Shown here: piece after piece, positions 28,782-39,956 of the stretch | How the letters are laid out: the number at the start of each line of letters is the position of its first letter | Position numbering within the stretch: the stretch's first letter is position 1 | Source: Leguminivora glycinivorella | Taxonomy: Eukaryota > Arthropoda > Insecta > Lepidoptera > Tortricidae | Reading direction: 5' to 3' | Assembly: GCF_023078275.1 (NCBI RefSeq) | Contig: NC_062990.1 | Location: forward strand, 13,841,549-13,905,548 | Length of the DNA: 64,000 nt | Notes under the pieces: generated by a model | Told to the model about the DNA's origin: nothing | Database searches by the model: none | The model's input: the letters and a program-made list of their open reading frames with translations, nothing else | Translations under genes and position numbers: made by a program

Positions 28782-29683
28782 ATGAAATATTTAATTCTAC
28801 TTCTACCATTAGTATACGCCAGTATACAACGCGATGGCATCACAATCAGTATCGAACCTGGACCCACTGAAGCCAACACCACTATCAAATATGAAGGAAA
28901 AGATCTGAAGATGCTAACAGATAAAGATAAAACAGCGTTTAATCTCACTCAAGAATCTATAAAAAGAGCTGTTGAAGTATATGCCAATGAAAAAGCGACA
29001 GATGTATTTATCAAAAGCCCAACACCTTGGGGTGATATTTACAAAACTTATATTTGGAGGGAAGTGAAAAGAGAATTCAAAATAAAAGATATAAAGGTAG
29101 TAAACGTTACACATAAAGAACGCATTCTGTCTGCTAAAGATTATAAAAATGATGGTGATGAGAGAAAGAATATAAAAGGAATAGTAAATGATGGTTATGA
29201 CTCATTTTATTCAAGACATTATTGGAGTGGAAATGAAAAAGTTAATGCCCGTGTCATATACAATCTGACAAGACCTTATGATCCTCCACTACTTTATGGA
29301 TACTCTTCAGACGTCGGACAGCATTATTTTGAAAGCGGAGTCAATATAATAACTATTAAAGAATCACGAGCTAAGTTTTCTTTAGAACCGAAACAGAGCG
29401 CTAAATTTATGTCAAAGCTGATCAAGTTACAGTTAGGGTTATGGTTAACTATGAAACTAGTTTAGTAGGAGATGTAGTTGTAAATTTTGAGAATAAACAT
29501 AAAGGTCATCATTTCTGGGCGTATGATATAAATGAAGTTTTATCTGCTGCGAATATGACGAGCACTGTGGTAACTAATGAATATGTTGAAATACACTATT
29601 TAAAGGATTTTAAAATAAGAATTGTTGATGCTTTTATAGGTAATGATATTGAATTCACTGAAGGTTTTTTTAGTTTTAATTAA
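28782..29683 (+). pseudogene. Secreted-protein paralogue 1 (frameshifted)
   Basis: Starts with a signal peptide (MKYLILLLPLVYAS). The ATG lies 8 nt after a 3' splice site (TTATTTACAG at 28773), so the first exon is non-coding. Family motifs: SPTPWGDIYKTYIWREVK near residue 85 and GHHFWAYDINEVLSAAN near the C-terminus. The frame changes once, between about 29405 and 29420; the second half continues in another frame to 29683. PolyA signal AATAAA at 29753. The family resembles lepidopteran proteins labelled spherulin-2A-like, possibly with an aerolysin-type beta-rich fold; this is tentative. The break is either decay or a one-base sequencing error. Confidence 0.75.
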
Positions 29684-29834
29684 ATAATATGTTTGTTTTA
29701 TTGCTAATATCAATTAATATCTAGTTATGTAAATCACTAAGACCATGCGGAAAATAAAGATATACTCGTAGTAATTATAGCATATTTTGAAGTAAAATTA
29801 GTAAATGAGGAAAATGAACTATTTAATTGTTTAT

Positions 29835-30186
29835 ACAGAGTGGGGCCTGTAACAAAGGCGAAGAATTGAACTCTAGGCTATTCTCCTTATACTGATCAAC
29901 ATTTGTTCGGCGACTTTTAAAAATAACTTGTATTTTGATTTTTATCACCCTTGAAAGTTTTTTCTAAGAGGTAATGTATTGCGACTTCTGTTAAGTCCAA
30001 AGTGTGACAGACAACGTCAATGACAATAATAATGGCGTACATTGAAGCTAATATTTATTTTGTATGAAAAATTGAAAATTTAAAGACTTCATAATTTTTA
30101 AAAGTCACTGAACAAATGTTGATCAGTATAAGGAGAATAGCCTACAGTTCAATTCTTCGCCTTTGTTACAGGCCCCACTCTGTATA
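29835..30186. mobile_element. Palindromic MITE
   Basis: TACAGAGTGGGGCCTGTAAC at left and its inverse at right; AGGCTATTCTCCTTATACTG also mirrored. Confidence 0.8.
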
Positions 30187-30917
30187 GTAATCCTTATTTT
30201 AAATGTAAATACGATCTTAGTGCTGGCTTAATGTATGTGATATGAAACAACTAAAACAAGGAAGTAAATTACATTTTTCCACACATACATAAACGTACGA
30301 CTTAAACACTAGCAAAAAGCCTACAACGCTTTAACATTACAAGTGGACTTATGTCTAACATTTAATTCACAGTGACGTGTGAATTGGATAAATCTAATCT
30401 TTAATGCTATGAAAATACGAACCAACGTACCAGCCATCGTAAATGACACGATTTGTAAGAGGAAATTGAGAATGTTGCAATTTATAAAGGTATTATGTGT
30501 CATACTTATGACTGACGATATAATTAAATCGTTATAAGAAAAATCTTCCTTGTAAATTCAATCCAAGTGTGTAAATAAGTATGTCTCGCTTGTTTAGCGT
30601 AAGAGAGAAGGAGATAAAGGAATATGATTTTAATTTAATTTTAATATGTAAAGAACATTCATGGGTTCAGGAATCCTCGATTTGATACATTGTGCAGGAA
30701 ACTTGTTCAGTTTAGAGAATAAACGGAAACCGGATAGGTGAGTCCTTATTTATATCAACATAATGTTATAATGCACATATTAAATGAATAGTGAGATACT
30801 TAAACTATTTATTTGCACTCATAGGGAATTTATCACATGTCACATTTACATTTTACATTTAAAAAAAAATAATTTAATAATTAATTTATAAGCACGAAGA
30901 TGAAATCATCTATATTA
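30187..30917. other. Unannotated intergenic sequence
   Basis: AT-rich, no convincing gene. A GTGAGT donor-like site at about 30737 could end a non-coding exon but is unsupported. Confidence 0.35.
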
Positions 30918-31318
30918 TTTTCCCCTCACTTGCCCGGAAACACGTGTTTTGTCCTTTAATACCAGCGGGTAAAAACGCATTTTATCCACTAGTGGGTAAA
31001 GTAATTTGACCTTGAATAAAGTAAAATTAGTAATAAAGATGATTTATCACCTGTGGAACTACTGGAAGCAGTGATAAGCGCATTTTTTGCGTTGTAGTTT
31101 CCTCGTTATAGTGAGGGGAAAAGTTTTGTGTTACACTCGGGTGCAAATGTATTTTATTTTACTTCTCGTGTGTTAAAAAACTCGCAAGTTCAGGATTCCA
31201 TTCTCGAACCACTCGCATCGCTCGTGGTTCAACTATAGAATCCTTTCACTTGCTCGTTTTTCAATTCCACATTCGGCGTTAAAATACAACTTTGCCCCCT
31301 TGTATAACAAATAACTAT
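30918..31318. mobile_element. Interspersed repeat L, copy 2 (inverted relative to copy 1)
   Basis: Reverse complement of 26903-27345 with small differences; the two copies bracket paralogue 1. Confidence 0.78.
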
Positions 31319-31660
31319 TTCACATTCATGAAATAAAACTATGGAAACGGATTAAATCGCGTATAATGAATTTAAAATACATCCCGACGTTTCGAACTCT
31401 TTACAGCGTTCGTGGTCAACGGGTGACTGAGGAAAAATTAAAATGTGCAAAAGCTACCCACTTACAAGAAATATTAACGAACCATGACCACAAATAATCT
31501 AGATTTCTAAGGCAGGTTCACACACTATTAATAAAGCTAGTTATACAATATTCAAAAAATTTTTACCATTACTCTGTTAAAAAATAATTACCCAATTAAT
31601 CTACACAAAATTGACAAAGAAACAAACTGCAAATGTCCAACACCATACAACACAAATGCC

Positions 31661-31924
31661 TCACAGCCTTCGTCGTGCTTGTTCCATTATCAGATGTACT
31701 ACTGGATCCCAAGCCGGTGGTAAAGTAAAGCCATCCTCTCTATTAAAGTTTGGATATTTCTTGATCTCAATGGCCTCTCGCAACATTCTGGGTATATATC
31801 GCTTCTCCTTAGCGAGAACCAGAGGCTTGTCAAACTTTATAGCATGATTGACTTTATCCATGACATGTTCAGAGACTGCAGACCTTTGCCGACGGTGCTT
31901 GACATCCGCTATGTGTTCCTTCAC
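31661..31924 (-). CDS. Penelope-like endonuclease C-terminal fragment (left arm)
   Basis: Minus-strand frame begins KEHIADVKHRRQRSAVSEH, then REAIEIKKYPNFNRED, GFTLPPAWDPVVHLI and a stop. The H-R-R...SAVSEH and RE-x2-EI-x-K pattern fits the end of the Penelope GIY-YIG nuclease domain. The catalytic GIY-YIG part and the RT are absent. Confidence 0.72.
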   Translation of the reverse strand: MKEHIADVKHRRQRSAVSEHVMDKVNHAIKFDKPLVLAKEKRYIPRMLREAIEIKKYPNFNREDGFTLPPAWDPVVHLIMEQARRRL

Positions 31925-31926
31925 CC

Positions 31927-32187
31927 GTGTGGAAATGCTTCGTTTCGAAGCACCGTCGGCAAAGGTCTGCAGTCTCTGAACATGTCATGGATAAAGTCAA
32001 TCATGCTATAAAGTTTGACAAGCCTCTGGTTCTCGCTAAGGAGAAGCGATATATACCCAGAATGTTGCGAGAGGCCATTGAGATCAAGAAATATCCAAAC
32101 TTTAATAGAGAGGATGGCTTTACTTTACCACCGGCTTGGGATCCAGTAGTACATCTGATAATGGAACAAGCACGACGAAGGCTGTGA
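31927..32187 (+). CDS. Penelope-like endonuclease C-terminal fragment (right arm)
   Basis: Identical to the left-arm frame from SKHRRQRSAVSEH on through its last 78 or so residues; the first few codons come from the spacer. Not a functional gene on its own. Confidence 0.72.
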   Translation: MWKCFVSKHRRQRSAVSEHVMDKVNHAIKFDKPLVLAKEKRYIPRMLREAIEIKKYPNFNREDGFTLPPAWDPVVHLIMEQARRRL

Positions 32188-32508
32188 GGCATTTGTGTTG
32201 TATGGTGTTGGACATTTGCAGTTTGTTTCTTTGTCAATTTTGTGTAGATTAATTGGTTAATTATTTTTTAACAGAGTAATGGTAAAAATTTTTTGAATAT
32301 TGTATAACTAGCTTTATTAATAGTGTGTGAACCTGCCTTAGAAATCTAGATTATTTGTGGTCATGGTTCGTTAATATTTCTTGTAAGTGGGTAGCTTTTG
32401 CACATTTTAATTTTTCCTCAGTCACCCGTTGACCACGAACGCTGTAAAGAGTTCGAAACGTCGGGATGTATTTTAAATTCATTATACGCGATTTAATCCG
32501 TTTCCATG

Positions 32509-34309
32509 GTAACCTATCGATGTTTCGAAAATCCTTTGTCCGATTATCACTTGTCCGAAAACGGTTGACAGAATTTTTATAATCCAAATACATTGTTTAC
32601 CATACTTTTATTATGCCGCTAGTTTGCTATCCCACATTATCGTTTTCCCGAAATTCAATATCCAGAAGAACGGTTGCCAACTTTATCATTTGACAACCGA
32701 TTTGTTAACCACCTTTTCATAAATACCATGCTACGTAACATCGAAATGTCATTTTCCCTAATATCATTTTATAGAAACAATAACCAGAAGAACGGTTGCC
32801 AATCTTATCATTTGACAACCGTTTCGTTAACAAACTTTTCATAAATCCGATGCTAACGCGACATCGAAATGTCATTTTCCCTAATATAATCCTAAAAAAA
32901 ATCCAAAAAAAATTGGTTAGGTTACGTCACGGAAACAAACATTTGCTAGAAAAGTGGGTTAGGTTAGGTTAGAACTGCGACCATACAGAAACAAACTTGT
33001 GCTAGAAAAGTGGGTTAGGTTAGGTTAGAACTGCGACCATACAGAAACAAACTTGTGCTAGAAAAGTGGGTTAGGTCAGGTTAGAACTGCGACCATACAG
33101 AAACAAACTTGTGCTAGAACAGTGGGTTAGGTTAGGTTAAAACTGCGACCATATAGAAACAAACTTGTGCTAGAAAAGTGGGTTAGGTCAGGTTAGAACT
33201 GCGACCATACAGAAACAAACTTGTGCTAGAACAGTGGGTTAGGTTAGGTTAGAACTGCGACCATACAGAAACAAACTTGTGCTAGAAAAGTGGGTTAGGT
33301 TAGGTTAAAACTGCGACCATATAGAAACAAACTTGTGCTAGAAAAGTGGGTTAGGTTAGGTTAGAACTGCGACCATACAGAAACAAACTTGTGCTAGAAA
33401 AGTGGGTTAGGTTAGGTTAGAACTGCGACCATACAGAAACAAACTTGTGCTAGAAAAGTGGGTTAGGTTAGGTTAAAACTGCGACCATATAGAAACAAAC
33501 TTGTGCTAGAAAAGTGGGTTAGGTCAGGTTAGAACTGCGACCATACAGAAACAAACTTGTGCTAGAACAGTGGGTTAGGTTAGGTTAGAACTGCGACCAT
33601 ACAGAAACAAACTTGTGCTAGAAAAGTGGGTTAGGTTAGGTTAAAACTGCGACCATATAGAAACAAACTTGTGCTAGAAAAGTGGGTTAGGTTAGGTTAG
33701 AACTGCGACCATACAGAAACAAACTTGTGCTAGAAAAGTGGGTTAGGTTAGGTTAGAACTGCGACCATACAGAAACAAACTTGTGCTAGAAAAGTGGGTT
33801 AGGTTAGGTTAGAACTGCGATCATACAAAAAACAAACCTTTGCCTAAACCCTTATGGCAAGGATTCTTAAGTCAAGTAAGAACTGCGACCGTGAGGGTCG
33901 GCAACAAACTTTTGTTAGAAAATTAAGGATTTACTGAACTTTTGATATAGCGGCTTGATAATATTTCGAATTATAAAACTATACGCCATGCAAAATAGCT
34001 GTCAAAGGATACTTAGGAATTTTAATAAGTGTTAATTCGAATTTCGATCTTTTTATATAGCGGCTAAATAATATTTCGGATTAGAAACTTTACGCGACAA
34101 AAAGTAGTTGTCAAATGATTCTTAAGCATTTTAATAAGTGTTGATTCGAATCATAAGCGAAACAAAACTACAGCGAAATAATAATGGGGAAAATAATAAT
34201 AGGGGAAAAGTACTTTCGGGCAAACAAAACTTAGGGCAATTAATAAAATGTGAAGCGTTTTCGGCCTACTAATATTCGACATTACAATTTTCGACTTTTT
34301 GATAGGTAA
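32509..34309. mobile_element. Transposon with imperfect inverted ends, holding a minisatellite
   Basis: Begins GGTAACCTATCGATGTTTCG and ends with the inverse-like CGACTTTTTGATAGGTAACC, and interrupts a Penelope-like terminal sequence. It contains two 118-bp direct repeats (32655-32890), the 56 bp minisatellite, and flanks rich in CCGAAA/TTTCGG-type phrases. No ORF. Confidence 0.6.
32911..33832 (+). repeat. 56 bp minisatellite with TTAGG-like core, about 16 copies
   Basis: Unit: AAAAGTGGGTTAGGTTAGG, TTAGAACTGCGACCATACAG, AAACAAACTTGTGCTAG. Variant units (GGTTAGGTCAGG; GAACAGTGGG; TTAAAACTGCGACCATATAG) recur in a fixed order, giving a 6-unit (336 bp) higher-order repeat. The TTAGG core equals the insect telomere repeat but only two copies occur per unit. 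Confidence 0.93.
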
Positions 34310-34375
34310 CCGTTTCCATAGTTTTATTTCATGAGTAACTATCGCGGTAACCGAAGACAATATTATTTCACATTC
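34310..34375 (+). mobile_element. Penelope-like flank (continuation)
   Basis: TTTCCATAGTTTTATTTCATG and GTAACTATCGCGGTAACCGA match 50030-50078, the same terminal sequence elsewhere in the window. Confidence 0.7.
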
Positions 34376-34667
34376 GTCACAATTTTATTGTGTTGTGGGC
34401 GATGGACTAGCCAACCTGTCACTGCTAAATTACAATTTAGATTTCTTTTAACCCTTTAATTGCTTGTTGTGGTACTGAAACTTAAAACATTTTCGTACCC
34501 TGCCTACCCCTTCTGGGAATATAGGCGTGAGTATGTATGTACATTTGTATAAAGTCACAAAGCATTATTGCCTTTAGATTGCATTTGGAGATTTTGAAGT
34601 AAATTATCTAAAATTCCACTTATTCACATTAATATCTACTTATTAAAAAGCTTACCAGGCATTTCTG

Positions 34668-34792
34668 CGACGCGAAACGAAAACGAAACGCCGCGAAAGG
34701 TAGTCTGCTCTGTCGCGCCAATACGCAAGAGCGATAGAGACATCTACGAGCGTTTCGTTTCGTCAGCGTTTGTGCTATTCGGCTAAGTACCC
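34668..34792. mobile_element. MITE family M, copy 2
   Basis: GGCATTTCTGCGACGCGAAA left; inverse-like GCGTTTGTGCTATTCGGC right. Confidence 0.65.
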
Positions 34793-35330
34793 TGGTGTTA
34801 TGAGGATGAGGTACCTACGCTCGCCAAAAACTGAATTTTTAATGAAAAGCATTTCGCTTAAATATACTTTAAAAATCTACAAGACGATTGTGAGGCCTGT
34901 TGTATTGTATGGATCTGAATGCTGGGCGACAAAGGTGGAGGATGAAAGGAGAGTGCACATAGCGGAAATGAGAATGTTGAGATGGATGTGTGGAGTGACC
35001 AGAATGGATCGGATCAGGAATGAGTATATTAGGGGAAGTTTGAAAGTTGCGCCTATAACGGAAAAGATGAGGAGTGGCAGGTTGGCGTGGTACGGTCATG
35101 TAATGAGGAGGGATGAGTGTCATATAGGCAAAAGAATGTTGGATATGAAGGTTGATGGATGGAGAGGGAGGGGTAAACCCAAACAACGCTGGATGGATTG
35201 TGTGAAAGAGGATATGAGGAAGAAAGATGTGAGTGTTGAGATGACGAAAGATAGAGGAGAATGGAAGAGGAAGACGTGTTGTACCGACCCCACATAACGT
35301 GGGATAAGGGTAGGAGGAAGAAGAAGATAC
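34793..35330 (+). mobile_element. RTE-type LINE 3' fragment
   Basis: ORF remnant to 35297: KIYKTIVRPVVLYGSECWAT, EMRMLRWMCGVTRMDRIRN, RLAWYGHVMRRDE, then Lys/Arg-rich tail and stop. This is the conserved C-terminus of lepidopteran RTE-like proteins, past the catalytic RT core. Ends GAAGAAGAAGAT. Confidence 0.85.
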
Positions 35331-35594
35331 TTTCCATATATTTAATTTGTGTCATGTAATATAATCATAAAATTATAGTGAATTTTGAGGCAAATTTGAC
35401 GCATAGGTAACTTTTATTTACGTCGTATGTTATGTGAGTGTGCAAGGGAAAACGTCTCACTTTGTCGATTGATATAAAGCCGCTTTGTCAGTTTCTTCAT
35501 ATAAAGATATAAGCAAATCTCGCCTTAATGGTAACCGACAAATTGGGACGTTTTACTAAACACACTCACTTATAATGCCTATCCTTTATTTAAA

Positions 35595-35695
35595 TTATAT
35601 TTATTTATTTATTTATTTAAACTTTATTGCACAATAAAAGAAAAAGAAGTACAAATGGCGGACTTAATACCTTAAGGCATTCTCTACCAGTCAAC
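35595..35695. mobile_element. Retroposon 3' end
   Basis: TTTATTTATTTATTTA, CTTTATTGCACAATAAAAG, CAAATGGCGGACTTAATACC; same family as 6320-6412. It ends about 45 bp before the acceptor of paralogue 2. Confidence 0.65.
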
Positions 35696-35738
35696 CTTTT
35701 TTAACTGGATAAAATTTTAAACTCTGTTTCATTTACAG

Positions 35739-36484
35739 GTTTCAAATGACTTCAGTTTACTTCCTGCTGTTTCTGGCCTCAGCCTGCAATGGCTTGATAA
35801 TCGACATTGACGTAGCAAAAGAAGTTATAGATGTCCGACATTACATCCCTACAAACACCATTACAGAAGAAGAAAGAAAAACTTTTGGCATTGATGACGC
35901 TGGACTGATAAAGCTATTGAAATTTACACAAACGATGAAACAAAACCAGATTTTGTACACGTTAAAAATGGAAAAAATGATTTGTATGATAAATATGGTT
36001 GGTTGGAAGTAAAAAAAAAGAACCGTCACTCCAAAATATTTCGATCTTAAACCAGATACATACAGCCAAACAGTTAAATCGCCAGAATCAGATATATTTA
36101 ATAAGAACAAATTGGACGGGCGATGTAGTATCAGTTACGGATAAAATCAAATATATAATCTATTCAAATGGAACTGAAGTTATAAGTGCAGAAAACGAAT
36201 GGGGTACAGATGAAATTATAAAGAAACCTACAATCGTGAAAGAAAAAGAAGAGGAAGGTTATCAATATGAAAAGTGTGTTATGGAAGTTAAAATTGATTA
36301 TGAAACAACGATAGAAGGTGATGTTACAGCTGATTATGCTAAAACAAGGACTACCGATAAAGGATCGCATTATTTCTGGGCTTATGAATTAAAAGATGTG
36401 CAAAATGCAGCCAAATTAAAGAAGAACGGTATCACTACTGAAATAATATCCGTAACTTATTACAGAAAGACAAAAAAGGCGTAA
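35739..36484 (+). pseudogene. Secreted-protein paralogue 2 (several frameshifts)
   Basis: Acceptor TTTCATTTACAG at 35738, ATG at 35746, signal peptide MTSVYFLLFLASACNG. At least three frame changes (near 35908, at the A-run 36010-36018, and again before 36160) break the frame. The last part reads HYFWAYELKDVQNAAK, matching the family motif, and stops at 36482-36484. PolyA signal AATAAA at 36591. With this many breaks, decay is likelier than sequencing error. Confidence 0.75.
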
Positions 36485-36654
36485 TAACAAATAGTAAACT
36501 AAATGAGTTCATAGTACCTAATGAGACAAAAAGTAATTAAAAGAGATGCTTCCTCAAATTTATTTAAACTATTTGTAATATTTTTGCTGAAATAAAATAT
36601 GAAGATGTGTTTATTATAATTAGGCTTTATATTTTCCGAATAAATACATACGTA

Positions 36655-36900
36655 TACATACAATCACGCCTGTATCCCATGAAGTGGTAGGTAGAGCACA
36701 TTAAACTACTCAAGTTTCAATGCCACTCTTGGCAAATAAGGGGTTGAAAGAAAACGAAACTGTGACATTGCAGTGACAGGTTGCCAGCCTCTCGCCTACG
36801 CCACAATTTAACCCATATCCCATAGTCGCCTTCTACGACACCCAAGGGAAGAAAGGGGGTGGTGAAATTCTTAACCCGTCACCACACGGGTAAATATGTA
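36655..36900 (-). mobile_element. Retroposon 3' tail
   Basis: Reverse of a common lepidopteran tail: GACATTGCAGTGACAGGTTG, CATAGTCGCCTTCTACGACA, AGGGAAGAAAGGGGGTGGTG. Short relatives are at 34490-34545, 41100-41190 and 46950-47035. Confidence 0.55.
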
Positions 36901-37064
36901 TCCGAGTAAATATGTATCATTAAAATGAATAGTCTGTAAATAAAATTTATTGCATTTTTATTCGCCAAGATTTTATAACTAGGGAACAAATCAAAATTAT
37001 TTTATTACTATTATTACATACTTTTGTCCTGTTTTTCTTTAGTAGTCACAATGATGATGATGAT

Positions 37065-37275
37065 GATTATATCCTGTTGTCTCTCATCAGGGGCATAGGG
37101 CTCTTAGGAAGGATTTCCACTGTTCCTGGTCCGATGCGGCCTCCTCCAGGCGCGCCCAGCCGAGGCCCACTGAGCCAGCCTCCTTTTCCACCGTGCGCCT
37201 CCAGGTAGTTCGCGGGCGACCTCTCCCCCTTGATCCGGGAATATTCCAAGTCAACCCTTGCTTGGACAGTCACAA
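37065..37275 (-). mobile_element. Retroposon fragment
   Basis: GGAAGGATTTCCACTGTTCC, TTTTCCACCGTGCGCCTCCA: LINE 3' type, GC-rich against its surroundings, no intact frame. Confidence 0.45.
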
Positions 37276-37456
37276 TACAAAATGTAAATTATAAACTGAA
37301 ATAGATACCTCACTGAGGAGGTCTCCACTTGATCGGTGTAGAAAGCAATTACTTTAGCCGTTTAAGTTAAATATCGGGTTCGGTTCGATTCCCGACTTCG
37401 TCACCAATGAACTTGATCGATTTGTTGTTTGATGGACCACTTAATAGCAAATAATA

Positions 37457-38408
37457 TTAAAACAATACTGTAGCTAATAGTAATAAAAGTGAAAGAAAAT
37501 ATTGTTTATGCACAAGGGTCACTGTCGCTGCGTTGACATGTTGAGTCTTTTCTTGTTGAGTCACCAAATTATTATTCGGTGTGGTACTTTTTTCTGTCAC
37601 TACCGTTAGTGAGTCTTCTTCTATATCATTGATTTGTACACTATTGCCAACGCGTGTTATTTCATAAGACATATCTTTGTGTGGTCTCAGCAAGTCACTA
37701 TTTGGTGCACTGTTCCCATTGTGATCCGATTCATAAAACGAACCTTCATGTCGAGGTATATAATTATTTGGTGCACTGATTCTACCGTGATCTTTAAAAG
37801 ACAAACTGTCTTCTATATAGAAATCTTGGTTACTATAGCTATGAGACCTTTCTGATCTTTCTACGGAAGAGTCACCAATTAATTTACTAATTCCTTTGTT
37901 AATAGTGCCTTCTATATCTACATGATCTGCAATCACTTCTCCGATCCCTTTCGCGATTCCTTTTCCAATGTTCTTGAGCCAGTCAGACTTGTGTTTTTTA
38001 CCTCCATTGTCTCGTTTGTCTCTTGACCATTTTCTGTTGTTATTGTTATATATTCGATTGCCTGCGTATATTTTTGTTTTATCATTTATAATATTCTTCT
38101 TTGCGATTGGCTCTATATGACTGATATCATCTTCTTTAGTTACACACGTTTATTTCTATGTTATATACTACTTGACTTCGTACTTGATTTTGTGTAACAT
38201 TATCCTCATCAGTGTTATCATTTTGTTGGTATTTTTTTCTTATTTCACTTGTTAAAGATGTTGACGTGTATATTTATCTTCTCCATTAGTGTAAATTTTT
38301 TGTGAAATTACATTTGCATTCTTCTTATGTAACTTTGTGATGATGTTATTTAAGTCACCGCAAACCAAGGCTACGAAAGCCAGAAGATAGACTGATTCAT
38401 GTTGATTC
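37457..38408 (-). pseudogene. Secreted/GPI-like protein remnant with a basic amphipathic segment
   Basis: Minus strand. Acceptor TTTTTTTTACAG, exon starts 38408, ATG at 38400 beginning a signal-peptide-like stretch. The frame is broken in that stretch, near 38280, and near 38147. Past the last break it is open to the stop at 37457. That part contains DWLKNIGKGIAKGIGEVIAD (about 38000-37930), a Gly/Lys amphipathic helix somewhat like insect moricin or cecropin, then a Ser/Asn-rich stretch and a hydrophobic C-terminus YFLSLLLLLATVLF that could be a GPI signal. I do not recognise the family. Confidence 0.6.
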
Positions 38409-39141
38409 CTGTAAAAAAAATGTTTAAGTTTTAGGACATCTCGGACACTGGCGATCAAATATATGAAAGAGGCGCGTTCCTAGCACACATTCTAAGCTTG
38501 TGTAGGTGAACGCGTACCATGCTCGTATGATGAGATATGTCAGGTTGACTGTTCCTTTTTGTGGCGTTAACTGTGAGGTAACCGAGAGGGGGTACGCTTT
38601 CATGGGGAGCGGTTTTACCATAGTACTCTTTATTATACAGTGGTTATAGTTTGGGATATAAAGGACTAGATTGCCTTTATTCTAAAGAGAAAGGATATAG
38701 CGTTCCTAAGCTAGGTCTGTGTGTGGTTTTAAACTCAATAATTATAGCATTCAAGTTAATAGTGTAGAACATGAAAAAATCTAGGTACCAGTCGAAAGTC
38801 CCCCTTATAACAATTTAGTCGTAGGTACATACACAAAATAATTTTTATCTACATATAGCTACATATAGCTTGTAAAATTATTAATGTAAATAAAGTAAGT
38901 ACCTACATAAAATAGAGTTTATAGACAACAAACTGGTTCCAGTTTGGCGAAAAGAAAAAATGTAATACATTAGTCATCATAAGTTTAAAAAAAAAAGTTC
39001 ATTTCTATATTATTTCAATATTTTATTTTAAACTAAAACAAAACTCACCAATGGGATGAATGTCCTCTCCTAACTGAGATGATACTATTATCCCATATCC
39101 TTAAATATTATGTTCATAGGATTGATGATCGTCACTAGGCA

Positions 39142-39379
39142 TCCATACTAATATTATAAATGGGAAAGTGTGTGTGTCTGTTTGTCGGTCTTTCACGGCA
39201 AAACGGAGCGACGAATAGACGTGATTTTTTAATTGGAGATAGTTGAAGGGATGGAGAGTGACATAGGCTACTTTTTGTCTCTTTTTAAACCCCCAGCTTC
39301 CCTAAAATAGGGGGGAAATGGTATGGAGCATTCCGCATTTTTCGAATTTGACGCGAGCGAAGCCGCGGGCAATAGTTAG
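39142..39379 (+). mobile_element. Non-autonomous Helitron (Lep1-like), copy 3
   Basis: TCCATACTAATATTATAAAT start; AACCCCCAGCTTCCCTAAAA insert typical of the longer form; GCGAGCGAAGCCGCGGGC hairpin; TTAG end. Confidence 0.85.
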
Positions 39380-39476
39380 TAATCTATAAATATTACAAAT
39401 GTAAGTTGTGGTCAGAGCTGACATAATAGTTAGTAATCTATAAATATTACAAATGTAAGTTGTGGTCAGAGCTGAC
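39371..39476 (+). repeat. 54 bp tandem duplication across a Helitron end
   Basis: AATAGTTAGTAATCTATAAA...GGTCAGAGCTGACA occurs twice with a 54-bp period. The unit includes the last 9 bp of the Helitron plus 45 bp of flank. Confidence 0.9.
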
Positions 39477-39956
39477 AGATACGAAAATAGTTAATATTTT
39501 CAATAGTAGTCCATATATGGTAAAGAGGATAACATTGAGTACCTAAGAGGATATCATAATGAAACTGTCCTTAGTATCATAAATTCATAATTTAATACAC
39601 ATAAGTACATAACCACCTTCCTACTCAGCCCTGTATATCCAAAAGTAAGTAGCAAAGTTACGAGAGCCGCTCTTCAAGTTTCAGTGCCCTCTGACTAGTG
39701 CGTTTTCACATTATCCGACCCAATATCAGATGTCGGACTAATATCCTATACCTACATTACAGGCGCCATCTTGGATTTTTTCCATTGAAATCCTTCCGAC
39801 ATCCGATATCGGATCGGATAATGCGAAAACGGACTTACGCCGTGGCTTGCGTGGGCAACGGACGACGGGCGCGCGACGGAGATGCGAAGCGACGCGGCGC
39901 GAAATTTCACACATTCGGCGACGCCATTGGGAAAGCGATGCGGTGCGATGAACTAC

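Larger units (their letters stand above)
31328..32508. mobile_element. Head-to-head Penelope-like element pair (large palindrome)
   Basis: Arms 31341-31900 and 31948-32508 are inverted copies, about 560 bp each and nearly identical, around a 47 bp spacer. Each arm carries the same C-terminal ORF and a terminal region with CATCCCGACGTTTCGAACTC and its inverse. The coding tail matches the region after the GIY-YIG nuclease core of Penelope-like elements. Its outer flank TTTCCATAGTTTTATTTCATG resumes at 34309 beyond another insertion. Confidence 0.85.

Noticed and set aside
32911..33832. Telomere or interstitial telomeric array
   Set aside because: TTAGG occurs only twice per 56-bp unit inside a transposon, not as a pure (TTAGG)n array.
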